Shown here: positions 14,967 through 22,093 of the stretch, piece after piece | Numbering within the stretch: the first letter of the stretch is position 1 | Layout: the number at the start of each line of letters is the position of its first letter | Assembly: GCA_045577075.1 (NCBI GenBank) | Contig: JAZNHR010000035.1 | Location: forward strand, 1 to 22,093 | Direction of reading: 5' to 3' | DNA length: 22,093 nucleotides | Origin: SIG447 sp045577075 | Lineage (GTDB): Bacteria > Bacillota > Clostridia > UMGS1883 > UMGS1540 | Translations under genes and position numbers: made by a program | The notes under the pieces: generated by a model | What the model was told of the DNA's origin: nothing | Database searches by the model: none | The model's input: the letters and a program-made list of their open reading frames with translations, nothing else

Positions 14967-17138
14967 TCAAAACAATGAAATTTGTCCGTCATCCTCAGGG
15001 ATGGCCTCACTTTGCGGATAATACCCGCCGGAAGGAATGTTTTTACTCTTATACTGCATGGTTTCCTCGGTGGCAAGTGCCATTTTAGAGAGGGTATGCC
15101 CTTTCTTCATACGCATAACCTGTACCCCTTGGGTGCCGCGTGTAGACTTCGGCTCCAGGTCTTCCGTGTGAAAAGTCAAAAGTTTTTGGGACGTACTACA
15201 AAGCGTGACGGGTACGTTTTCCGGAATATAGAGTGCGTCTACAAGGGGCGAAGCGCCGCTATATGCATTCGTAAGCTTTTTGCGGTTTAGTTTTGTGGCG
15301 TAGCTTGCCATTTCCGTTTTTGCAACCTTACCGTTTTCAAAGCCGAACAGCATGTAGCCAGTATATTTTTCGGTGGGAACGGCATAGACAATCCGTTCAT
15401 CGGCAGGCAGCCCCAGAAGATTCGGCAAAAATTCGCCAAGGGCACTTGCCTTACAATCCGCAATGTCGGAAATACGCATTTTGTATACATTTTGCTGATT
15501 GCTAAACAGCAATACATCCCAACGGTTGGAGGCTTCAAATTCGGAAACGATTTCGTCCTCTTCCTTTAGTTTCTGTTCCCCTGCCGAGCGAAGGGATACG
15601 AGGGAAATCTTCTTGAGATAATTCTCACGGGTGAAAAAGATTTTGAGATTATAATCTTCCACTTCTTCTGCTTCCGTGATGGTTTCCACGTCTTCCCCAG
15701 CGATAATTTCCGTCTTCCTGTCCTTGCCGTATTTCTTTGCCGTTTCTTTCAAAGTGGCAATAATCAGCTTTTTGATTTCAGCGTCGCTGGACAGAGTGAA
15801 GGTGAGGTTTTCAATTTCCTCCGCAAGAGCTTCCGTTTCCGCGGTACGTTTTAAAATGTACTGCTTATTTAAATTGCGAAGCTTAATTTCCGCAACATAT
15901 TCTGCCTGTACTTTGTCAATAGAGAAGCCTTCCATAAGGTTCGGTACAACGTCCTCATCCTTCTCCGTTTCCCGTACAATGCGAATGGCCTTGTCAATAT
16001 CCAATAGAATTTTCTTAAGACCGAGAAGCAAATGAAGCTTCTCTTTTTTGTTTTGAATATCAAAAGAAAGCCGGCGGCAAATACAGCCTTTGCGAAACCT
16101 AGTCCATTCCTCGAGAATTTCACGAACGCCCATAACACGGGGCTGGCCGTCAATTAAAATGTTAAAGTTACAGCTAAAGGAGTCCTCAAGGCTTGTAAGC
16201 TTATACAGCCGCATCATGAGTTTATCAGGGTCCGTGCCGCGTTTTAAATCAATCGTAAGCTTTAAACCGCCAAGGTCGGTTTCGTCGCGAATGTCGGAAA
16301 TTTCTTTGATTTTATTGTTTTTTATCAGTTCCACGACGCGGTCAATAATCACTTCCGTTGCGGTGGTATACGGAATTTCATAAATTTCAATGCAGTTATT
16401 CTTTTTATCATAGGTGTACTTTGCGCGAAGCCTAAAACTGCCTCTGCCTGTTTCGTAAATCCGATTCATTTCCTCCTCGTTTAAAATCAGATACGCACCT
16501 GTAGAGAAGTCAGGCGCAGGCATAAAGGCGCGAAGGTCAGCCTTTTCGTTTTTAATATAGGCAATCGTCGCGTCGCAAAGCTCTTTTAAGTTAAAACTGC
16601 AGATGTTACTCGCCATACCAACGGCAATACCCTGGTTGGGGTTTACCAAAATCGTCGGGAACGAGACAGGCAGAAGAATCGGCTCCTTCATCGTCCCGTC
16701 ATAGTTATCCGTAAAGTCTACGGTGTTCTTATCAATTTCACCGAAAAGCTCGTTACAAATCCCGTCCAGCTTCGCTTCCGTATAACGGGGTGCGGCGTAT
16801 GCCATATCCCGGCTAAACTGCTTACCGAAGTTACCCTTTGAGTCTACAAACGGATGCAGAAGCGCTTCATGCCCCGAGGTAAGACGCACCATCGTTTCAT
16901 AGATTGCCGCATCACCGTGAGGATTGAGTTTCATGGTCTGCCCCACAATATTGGCAGACTTCGTCCGATTGCCGGAAATCAGCCCCATTTTATACATGGT
17001 ATAGAGGAGCTTTCTATGTGACGGCTTAAACCCGTCAATTTCCGGAATGGCACGAGAAATAATAACGCTCATGGCGTAGGGCATATAGTTTTTCTCAAGG
17101 GTATCTGTAATTTGCTGTTCAATGGGCGGATTACTCAT
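14967..17138 (-). CDS. type II DNA topoisomerase subunit A (GyrA/ParC-like)
   Basis: The 723-residue protein carries the DNA breakage-reunion domain: YAMSVIISRAIPEIDGFKPSHRK (region 21-43), NPHGDAAIYE (72-81) and the catalytic Tyr119 in APRYTE. It then has a coiled-coil gate near 375-475 and a reduced C-terminal beta-pinwheel. No canonical GyrA box (QRRGGKG) is seen; TRGTQGVQVM is the nearest match. It is shorter than GyrA (about 820-870), closer to ParC. The residues equivalent to E. coli GyrA Ser83 and Asp87 are Ala77 and Glu81. No ATPase partner (gyrB/parE) is adjacent: the upstream neighbour is a hydrolase. GGAGG seven bases before ATG 17138 lies in the last codons of that hydrolase. Confidence 0.9.
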   Translation of the reverse strand: MSNPPIEQQITDTLEKNYMPYAMSVIISRAIPEIDGFKPSHRKLLYTMYKMGLISGNRTKSANIVGQTMKLNPHGDAAIYETMVRLTSGHEALLHPFVDSKGNFGKQFSRDMAYAAPRYTEAKLDGICNELFGEIDKNTVDFTDNYDGTMKEPILLPVSFPTILVNPNQGIAVGMASNICSFNLKELCDATIAYIKNEKADLRAFMPAPDFSTGAYLILNEEEMNRIYETGRGSFRLRAKYTYDKKNNCIEIYEIPYTTATEVIIDRVVELIKNNKIKEISDIRDETDLGGLKLTIDLKRGTDPDKLMMRLYKLTSLEDSFSCNFNILIDGQPRVMGVREILEEWTRFRKGCICRRLSFDIQNKKEKLHLLLGLKKILLDIDKAIRIVRETEKDEDVVPNLMEGFSIDKVQAEYVAEIKLRNLNKQYILKRTAETEALAEEIENLTFTLSSDAEIKKLIIATLKETAKKYGKDRKTEIIAGEDVETITEAEEVEDYNLKIFFTRENYLKKISLVSLRSAGEQKLKEEDEIVSEFEASNRWDVLLFSNQQNVYKMRISDIADCKASALGEFLPNLLGLPADERIVYAVPTEKYTGYMLFGFENGKVAKTEMASYATKLNRKKLTNAYSGASPLVDALYIPENVPVTLCSTSQKLLTFHTEDLEPKSTRGTQGVQVMRMKKGHTLSKMALATEETMQYKSKNIPSGGYYPQSEAIPEDDGQISLF

Positions 17139-17140
17139 CC

Positions 17141-17941
17141 TTATGCCTCCATTTCCAAAATTTCAGAAAGCCAAGCTTTAAGGTCCTTCGTCCAGTTACT
17201 AGTTAGCGGTATATCTGCCGCAAGACCCAGACCGTGACCGCCATTCGGGTAAATATGCAAAGAAAAAGGAACACGGTTTGCGCGAAGTGCTTTTGCCATA
17301 TTCAGGCTGTTTTCCACCGGGACTACCTCATCCCCAGCCGTATGCCACAAAAACATAGGCGGCGTATCGGGGGTAACGTTTTGTTCTGCTGAGAAAGTAT
17401 GCAAATCGAGCGTGGTAAACCCTTCTCCGAGAAAACACTCTGCCGTTCCCATATGTGCAAACTTCTCAAAAGAAGCCACCGCATAACAGGCAACCGCAAA
17501 ATCAGGTCTGCCCGAAACAGAATCTGTAGGGTCTTCAGGATTTACACTTCCGTCTTTATAGCGCAGTGCCGTCATATACGCAAGGTGTCCACCTGCAGAA
17601 AATCCGAGTACACCAATTTTGTTTGGGTCTATTCCAAATGCTTCGGCGCGGTAGCGAACAAGGCGCACGCTTCTGACTGCATCGCTTACCATCGCGTCAT
17701 GCGTATAGGGTCTTAGCCGATATTCCAGCACGAAGGCATGAAAACCAATGGTATTTAGCCACTGCGCCACAGGCTCGCCTTCGTGGTAGGCACGATGGTC
17801 ATAGCCGCCGCCTGCAAAAACAATTATACACGGATGCGTTTTACCGTCCTGCAAAAGATACGGCACCAGTGTTGGCTCTTCCTGTCCGTATTCTGTGCAG
17901 AAATACGGCGTATTCTTTTCCCAAAGCTTCACTTTATTCAT
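17141..17941 (-). CDS. alpha/beta-hydrolase (esterase/acetyl-esterase-like)
   Basis: This 266-residue single-domain hydrolase has the oxyanion-hole segment FAGGGYDHRA (42-51), the nucleophile elbow GFSAGG with Ser115, Asp204 in HTAGDEVVP and His236 in GGHGLG, so the catalytic triad is complete. It resembles the BD-FAE/acetyl-xylan-esterase group of carbohydrate and small-ester hydrolases. No signal peptide is present, so it acts inside the cell. The first 8 bases overlap the end of pncC, and it ends 2 bases before the topoisomerase start. Its biological substrate is unknown, and the neighbours give no hint of a polysaccharide pathway. Confidence 0.88.
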   Translation of the reverse strand: MNKVKLWEKNTPYFCTEYGQEEPTLVPYLLQDGKTHPCIIVFAGGGYDHRAYHEGEPVAQWLNTIGFHAFVLEYRLRPYTHDAMVSDAVRSVRLVRYRAEAFGIDPNKIGVLGFSAGGHLAYMTALRYKDGSVNPEDPTDSVSGRPDFAVACYAVASFEKFAHMGTAECFLGEGFTTLDLHTFSAEQNVTPDTPPMFLWHTAGDEVVPVENSLNMAKALRANRVPFSLHIYPNGGHGLGLAADIPLTSNWTKDLKAWLSEILEMEA

Positions 17942-18404
17942 GATATGTTAACTCCTTTAGCAAACATTTAAATACTGCATTTACTGTTTTTCGACGTACT
18001 GTCCGCCTGTCCCCTGCAAGACGAAGGGCAAATGACGTGGTGCCTTTTTCCGCACTAAGCCCAATATATACAAGACCCACGGGCTTTCTATCCGTGCCGC
18101 CCCCGGGGCCGGCAATGCCGGTAGTGGAAATGCCAATATCCGCGCCTGCACGTTTTTTCACACATTCTGCCATTTCCCGTGCCGTTTCGTGGCTGACGGC
18201 GCCGTGGACTTTCAGTGTTTCTTCTTTTACACCAAGGCGCATTTTCGCTTCGTTTGCATACGTTACAACGCCTTCAAGATACACCGAGGAAATGCCGGGG
18301 AAATCGGTAAACGCCGCCCCCAGCATACCACCTGTACAGCTCTCTGCCGTTGCGACCGTTTTCCCACTTTCCAAAAGCAAATGAATGACTGTTTCTTTAC
18401 ACAT
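17934..18404 (-). CDS. pncC: nicotinamide-nucleotide amidohydrolase (CinA C-terminal domain, PncC)
   Basis: PncC deamidates nicotinamide mononucleotide to nicotinate mononucleotide for pyridine-nucleotide recycling. At 156 residues it is the stand-alone C-terminal CinA domain. Motifs are AESCTGG (20-26), VTYANEAKMRLGV (47-59), GAVSHETA and TTGIAGPGGG (114-123), all family hallmarks. It lacks the N-terminal COG1058 domain found in full CinA. The start at 18404 overlaps the thiI end by 8 bases and has only a weak ribosome site (CGGTG), so translational coupling to thiI is likely. Confidence 0.93.
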   Translation of the reverse strand: MCKETVIHLLLESGKTVATAESCTGGMLGAAFTDFPGISSVYLEGVVTYANEAKMRLGVKEETLKVHGAVSHETAREMAECVKKRAGADIGISTTGIAGPGGGTDRKPVGLVYIGLSAEKGTTSFALRLAGDRRTVRRKTVNAVFKCLLKELTYHE

Positions 18405-19548
18405 CGATATGCACCGTTTCGTCTATGGCTTTTTGAATAAGCCCTTCTGTATCGATAAGCGCCTCGGACTCTAGAATCTTTTCAAGCCGTGGCTTTGTTG
18501 TTGGATGTTTCGGAACAAAAATTGTACAGCAATCCTCATAGGGCAAAATAGACGTTTCGTAGCTGTCAATTTTCCTTGCCATGGCAATAATATCTTCTTT
18601 GTCCATACCGATTAAGGGACGGAAGCACGGCATCGTAGCACATGCATCGGTAACGCCGATGGCTTCAAGGGTCTGGCTTGCCACCTGCCCGAGGCTTTCG
18701 CCCGTTACAACGGCGCCTGCACCTGTGTTTTCCGCAATTTGGCAGGCAATTCGCATCATCATGCGGCGCATGAGAATCGTTAAATGTTCTGCCGGACATT
18801 TTGCCTTCATCTGAAGTTGCTGCTCGGTAAAGGGTACAATATGCACGCGCATTCCACCCGTGTATCTTGCTAAAATACGCGCAAGGTCCAAAACCTTTTC
18901 CTTTGCCTTTTCACTTGTAAAGGGGGGCGAAAAAAAGTGTACGGCGTCCATGGACGTGCCGCGCCTTGCCATCATGTAGCCTGCAACGGGGCTGTCAATC
19001 CCGCCGGACAGAAGCAGCATCACCTTCCCTGCAGAGCCTGTGGGCATACCGCCGGGACCTTTGCATTTTTCCGCATACACATAGGCGCCGCCTTCCCGGA
19101 TTTCAACGTGGACGGTAATTTCAGGGTCGCGGACGTCTACCCCTAGATGGGGATGCGCCGCCAAAATCATGCCGCCGATTTCTGCGCTGACCGCAGGGGA
19201 CTGCATGGGATAGGATTTATCGGCACGTTTGGTTTCTACTTTAAAGGTTTTATATTTTGATAAGTTTACATAGGAAAGTACGGTTTTCCCGATTTCCTCC
19301 AGTTCTTTACCGCATACCGCGGTGCGAATGACATAGACAACACCAAAAACGCGGAGAATCTTCTGCATAATTTCCTCCACGTCCGCGCCATCTTTCGGCT
19401 CGGCGTAAAGGGTGGCTCGGGATTTATAGACGTGCGCCCCATCCCCTACCGCCGCGCGGATGTTTCTAACCAGTTTGTCTTCAAAAATATGACGATTGAG
19501 TCCCTTTAAAATAATTTCACCGTATTTAATTAAAATAATTTCTTTCAT
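18397..19548 (-). CDS. thiI: tRNA 4-thiouridine synthase ThiI (without rhodanese domain)
   Basis: ThiI activates U8 of tRNA with ATP and inserts sulfur. The 383 residues comprise the N-terminal ferredoxin-like/THUMP part (about 1-165), then the PP-loop pyrophosphatase domain with SGGIDSP (181-187), and a cysteine pair Cys340-Cys341 in YEDCCTIF. The C-terminal rhodanese domain of E. coli ThiI is absent, as in Bacillus, where a dedicated cysteine desulfurase donates sulfur directly. The desulfurase gene lies 2 bases upstream, which supports such a pair here. AAGGAG seven bases before ATG 19548 is a good ribosome site. Confidence 0.95.
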   Translation of the reverse strand: MKEIILIKYGEIILKGLNRHIFEDKLVRNIRAAVGDGAHVYKSRATLYAEPKDGADVEEIMQKILRVFGVVYVIRTAVCGKELEEIGKTVLSYVNLSKYKTFKVETKRADKSYPMQSPAVSAEIGGMILAAHPHLGVDVRDPEITVHVEIREGGAYVYAEKCKGPGGMPTGSAGKVMLLLSGGIDSPVAGYMMARRGTSMDAVHFFSPPFTSEKAKEKVLDLARILARYTGGMRVHIVPFTEQQLQMKAKCPAEHLTILMRRMMMRIACQIAENTGAGAVVTGESLGQVASQTLEAIGVTDACATMPCFRPLIGMDKEDIIAMARKIDSYETSILPYEDCCTIFVPKHPTTKPRLEKILESEALIDTEGLIQKAIDETVHIDV

Positions 19549-19550
19549 TG

Positions 19551-20675
19551 TTAGCTCCTTACGCCAAGTGCCATGTAAAGCATTGGTATGATGGATTTGA
19601 GTGCACGGATTGTTTCGTGGATTTCTGCCTCGGTGTTCTCGTCGGAAAGACTGAAGCGAACGCCGCTATCGGGCGAAGGGACACCCATACTGCGAAGAAC
19701 ATAGCTTTTTTCCGAGCGCGCACCTGCACAAGCCGAGCCGCCGGAAACGCAAATACCGGCATTCGAGAGGGCATTTGTCACCACTTCGGACGGAACAGAA
19801 GAAAACGAAACATTTAAAATATGCGGCAGCCTATCTTCCGGGCTGTTAACATATACATGGGGAAGCTCTAAAATACCGTCAAGTAACAACCGCGAAAGTT
19901 TTTCCACCTTCTCATAGTCCCGTTCTTCTTCGCATGCCGCCGCCATTGCGGCAATAGCAGGCAAATTTTCCGTGCCCGGGCTAATATCTCGTTCCTGGCC
20001 GCCGCCGTAAATAACAGGCGAGAGCGTAAGCCCTTTTCGAACATACAAAGCACCTGCGCCTCGAAGGCCGTGGATTTTATGAGCGCTGACGCTTACCAAA
20101 TCCGCACCCCACGTTTCCGGAAGAACAGGTAGTTTCCCAAAGGACTGCACGCAGTCCGTATGAAAAAGTGCCTTCGGGCATACCGTCTCCATCTGCGCCT
20201 TGATTTTTTCAACCGGCTGAATGGCACCCGTTTCGTTATTGACGTGCATGACGCTTACGAGCTGTGTGTCTTCTGTCAGCGCCTCGAAAATGGCTTCTGC
20301 CCGAACAATGCCGTTTTTTTCGGGCTTTACGTATTTTACGTTTATGCCTTTTTGCTCGAGGGATGCACATACATTTTTCACTGCAGGGTGCTCAATTGTC
20401 GTGGTGACGAGGGTGCCACTGGCTTTAAGGCGAACTGCCCCTTGCACCGCAAGATTATCCGCCATGGTGCCACCGGAAGTAAAAACAATATTACCGGGCT
20501 CTGTGTGCATTTTCCCTGCCACAGCTTCCCGTGCTTTTTTTAAAATCTGCGCCGCTTCCGTTCCCTTAGCATGCACGGAAGAAGGGTTCCCAAAACGAAT
20601 CTGCGCCGCATCTAAAAACGCTTCCATTGCCTTCTTTGAGGGTTTTGTGGTTGCGCTATTATCAAGATATATCAT
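19551..20675 (-). CDS. cysteine desulfurase (IscS/NifS/NifZ-like), probable sulfur donor to ThiI
   Basis: This PLP enzyme converts cysteine to alanine and an enzyme persulfide. It has 374 residues. Seen are YLDNSATT at the start, the FGNPSS segment, TIEHPAV, NNETG (146-150), Asp174 in HTDCVQ, the PLP lysine Lys200 in SAHKIHG, and the persulfide cysteine Cys316 in GGSACAGARSEKS. No IscU or IscR gene is adjacent; thiI follows after 2 bases. This is why I read it as the thiolation partner (NifZ-like) rather than the general IscS. It is the first gene of a seven-gene co-directional run. AGGTGA lies six bases before ATG 20675. Confidence 0.93.
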   Translation of the reverse strand: MIYLDNSATTKPSKKAMEAFLDAAQIRFGNPSSVHAKGTEAAQILKKAREAVAGKMHTEPGNIVFTSGGTMADNLAVQGAVRLKASGTLVTTTIEHPAVKNVCASLEQKGINVKYVKPEKNGIVRAEAIFEALTEDTQLVSVMHVNNETGAIQPVEKIKAQMETVCPKALFHTDCVQSFGKLPVLPETWGADLVSVSAHKIHGLRGAGALYVRKGLTLSPVIYGGGQERDISPGTENLPAIAAMAAACEEERDYEKVEKLSRLLLDGILELPHVYVNSPEDRLPHILNVSFSSVPSEVVTNALSNAGICVSGGSACAGARSEKSYVLRSMGVPSPDSGVRFSLSDENTEAEIHETIRALKSIIPMLYMALGVRS

Positions 20676-20709
20676 GTACTGTCACCTAACCATAAAACTA
20701 TTCCATATT

Positions 20710-20738
20710 ATCTTATCCCAAAGTTTTATTTTTGTCAA
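20710..20738 (-). promoter_or_regulatory. strong promoter of the desulfurase-thiI-...-mgtC run
   Basis: On the minus strand TTGACA (20738-20733), 17 bases, then TAAGAT (20715-20710). The predicted start is near 20703, giving a leader of about 27 bases to ATG 20675. No other clear promoter is visible in the downstream seven-gene run. Confidence 0.78.
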
Positions 20739-20745
20739 GTTTTTG

Positions 20746-20774
20746 TTGACAAATGGGCGAAAAAATGGAATAAT
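20746..20774 (+). promoter_or_regulatory. promoter of the thioredoxin reductase gene
   Basis: TTGACA (20746-20751), 17 bases, then AATAAT (20769-20774). It is back-to-back with the divergent desulfurase promoter. The two -35 elements form an inverted repeat TTGTCAA (20732-20738) / TTGACAA (20746-20752). Confidence 0.7.
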
Positions 20775-20821
20775 ATTGGTATATACTATTGCTATATAAA
20801 ACGATCACGAAGGAGCTTTGT

Positions 20822-21706
20822 ATGTACGACATTATTATTATCGGCGCAGGCCCCGCGGGGCTCAGCGCCGGGCTATATGCTTCCCGTGCAGGCAGAAAGG
20901 TCCTGATTTTGGAGCGTATGGCGCCGGGCGGTCAGCTTTCCACCATTGAAACGATAGAAAACTATCCCCCCATCCCCTCCATTACAGGTCCCGAGCTTGC
21001 CATGCAGTTTTTGGAAGCTGCGTCTTCCTTTGGCGCAACCCTTTTATATGAGGATGCGGTAAAGCTGCATTTGGGAAAAACAAAAGCCGTAGAAACGTCA
21101 CTTGGAAATCGTTACGAGGGAAAAGCGCTGATTCTGGCCACGGGTGCGGAGCCGAAAACGCTGGGACTTTCAAATGAGGATTTATTGCGCGGCAGAGGCG
21201 TATCCTACTGCGCCACATGCGACGGCGCACTATTTCGCGATAAAGAAGTCGCCATTGTGGGCTCTTCTGCCCACGCGGCGGAAGAAGCTTTGTTTTTATC
21301 AAAGCACGCAAGCGTTGTGCATATGCTTTGCCCACTTGCCGTTCCAAAAGCCGTGCTTTCCGCAGAAAATATAAAGGTTTACGAAAAGGTAACGCCACTC
21401 TCCCTTTTAGAGGAAAACGGCTTTTTATCAGGCATTACTTTTAAAACGGAAACCGGCGAAGAAAAAACGCTTTCCGTTCGCGGTCTCTTCGTAGCCGTTG
21501 GCATGATGCCGGCAAGCCGCCTTTGCAAAGACATTACGCTTTCCAAAGGCGGTTACATTCCTACGGACGGCGAAATGCTGACAAGTGCGGAAGGCGTATT
21601 TGCCGCAGGCGATATTCGGGACAAAAAGCTTCGGCAAATTGTTACCGCCGCGTCCGACGGGGCTACCGCCGCCGTCAGCGCACTTCGATATTTAAAAGCA
21701 AACTGA
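20822..21706 (+). CDS. thioredoxin reductase-like flavoprotein with altered NADPH site
   Basis: The 294-residue flavoprotein is of the low-molecular-weight thioredoxin reductase fold. The FAD motif GAGPAGLSAGLYASR (8-22), the redox pair CATC (130-133), ATGAEPKTL, and the C-terminal FAD motif AAGDIRDKKLRQIV are intact. The pyridine-nucleotide site is not. The usual GGGxSA is GSSAHA (147-152), and the HRRxxxR that binds the NADPH phosphate reads CPLAVPK (170-176). NADPH reduction is therefore doubtful. Clostridial ferredoxin-dependent flavin thioredoxin reductases (FFTR) show similar loss, so ferredoxin is a candidate donor. ATG 20822 has AAGGAG six bases upstream; the frame is open to 20789. 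A gamma-carbonic-anhydrase gene follows after 16 bases. Confidence 0.88.
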   Translation: MYDIIIIGAGPAGLSAGLYASRAGRKVLILERMAPGGQLSTIETIENYPPIPSITGPELAMQFLEAASSFGATLLYEDAVKLHLGKTKAVETSLGNRYEGKALILATGAEPKTLGLSNEDLLRGRGVSYCATCDGALFRDKEVAIVGSSAHAAEEALFLSKHASVVHMLCPLAVPKAVLSAENIKVYEKVTPLSLLEENGFLSGITFKTETGEEKTLSVRGLFVAVGMMPASRLCKDITLSKGGYIPTDGEMLTSAEGVFAAGDIRDKKLRQIVTAASDGATAAVSALRYLKAN

Positions 21707-21722
21707 GAAAGGAAAAAAACAA

Positions 21723-22093
21723 ATGAACAAATTATTGATTGCACAGGGCGCCGTAGTGTGCGGCGATGTCACGTTTGGAAACAACGTATCCGTTTGGTAC
21801 AATGCCGTTATTCGCGGCGACATGGCACCCATTACCATTGGGGACGACTCGAACGTACAGGAATGCAGCGTACTGCATGTATCGGAGAATATCCCACTGG
21901 TTGTAGGATGCGGCGTAACAGTTGGACATGGTGCGATTTTACACAGCTGTACCATTGGCGATAATTCCCTTGTCGGCATGGGCGCCATTATCCTGGACGG
22001 CGCCAAAATCGGTAAAAACTGTATCATTGCCGCAGGTGCACTCGTAACAGGCGGCACGGAAATTCCCGATGGCAGCCTTGTTATGGGAAGCCC
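21723..22093 (+). CDS. gamma-carbonic anhydrase-like hexapeptide protein, N-terminal part (truncated by window end)
   Basis: The frame runs open to the window edge, giving 123 residues of an expected 165-175. The repeats are left-handed beta-helix hexapeptides: VVCGDVTFGNNVSVWYNAVI, then IRGDMAPITIGDDSNVQE, and so on. The three metal-binding histidines are in place at His52 (VLHV), His69 and His74 (GHGAILH), with spacing as in YrdA/CamH-type gamma-carbonic anhydrases. The usual RGD segment is also seen (31-33). Such proteins bind Zn or Fe as trimers. Carbonic anhydrase activity varies within the group and is not assured. AAAGGA lies 9 bases upstream. It probably forms an operon with the thioredoxin reductase gene. 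Confidence 0.92.
   Translation, partial: MNKLLIAQGAVVCGDVTFGNNVSVWYNAVIRGDMAPITIGDDSNVQECSVLHVSENIPLVVGCGVTVGHGAILHSCTIGDNSLVGMGAIILDGAKIGKNCIIAAGALVTGGTEIPDGSLVMGS

Overview
The window reads as a compact, gene-dense chromosome segment from an anaerobic Firmicute (Clostridia-like). The evidence is Shine-Dalgarno sites of the AGGAGG type, A/T-rich TTGACA/TATAAT promoters, a four-subunit ferredoxin-linked 2-oxoacid oxidoreductase, a rhodanese-less ThiI beside its own cysteine desulfurase, and a clostridial style of thioredoxin reductase. No rRNA, tRNA, CRISPR, IS or prophage genes were seen. No gap between genes exceeds about 150 bases.

Layout. (1) 1-687: the C-terminal part of an alanine/sodium symporter, cut by the window edge. 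(2) 780-5082, plus strand: an operon of murD and three consecutive M42-type aminopeptidase paralogs. The third paralog has lost nearly all metal ligands. A bidirectional hairpin terminator closes it against ilvE. (3) 5118-7400, minus strand: ilvE and tgt, each with its own promoter. (4) 7542-8732, plus strand: a small secreted protein with a copper-amine-oxidase-N-like domain followed by 11 YD repeats, lying between queA and tgt. (5) 13031 down to 8780, minus strand: an operon of a P-loop ATPase, a 2x[4Fe-4S] ferredoxin, the alpha, beta and gamma subunits of a VOR/KOR-type oxidoreductase, and queA. Its promoter predicts an almost leaderless mRNA. (6) 13173-13610, plus strand: dtd, divergent from (5) and sharing stop-codon bases with mgtC. 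(7) 20675 down to 13607, minus strand: a tight seven-gene run of cysteine desulfurase, thiI, pncC, an alpha/beta-hydrolase, a type II topoisomerase A subunit, a histidine phosphatase and an MgtC-like membrane protein. (8) 20822-22093, plus strand: an atypical thioredoxin reductase and a gamma-carbonic anhydrase-like protein cut by the window end.

How the genes fit together. Three tRNA-related functions recur: queuosine synthesis (queA, tgt), 4-thiouridine synthesis (desulfurase + thiI) and D-aminoacyl-tRNA proofreading (dtd). IlvE and the VOR-type complex could act in sequence on branched-chain amino acids: transamination to 2-oxoacids, then ferredoxin-dependent oxidation to acyl-CoA. The symporter and M42 peptidases fit peptide and amino-acid use.

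Most noteworthy: the degenerate M42 paralog, the YD-repeat protein, the P-loop ATPase tied to the oxidoreductase with a leaderless-type start, the thioredoxin reductase with degraded NADPH motifs, and a perfect 25-bp palindrome early in the first M42 gene. None of these proves a new system. The ATPase/oxidoreductase pairing and the M42 triad are the best candidates for undescribed biology.
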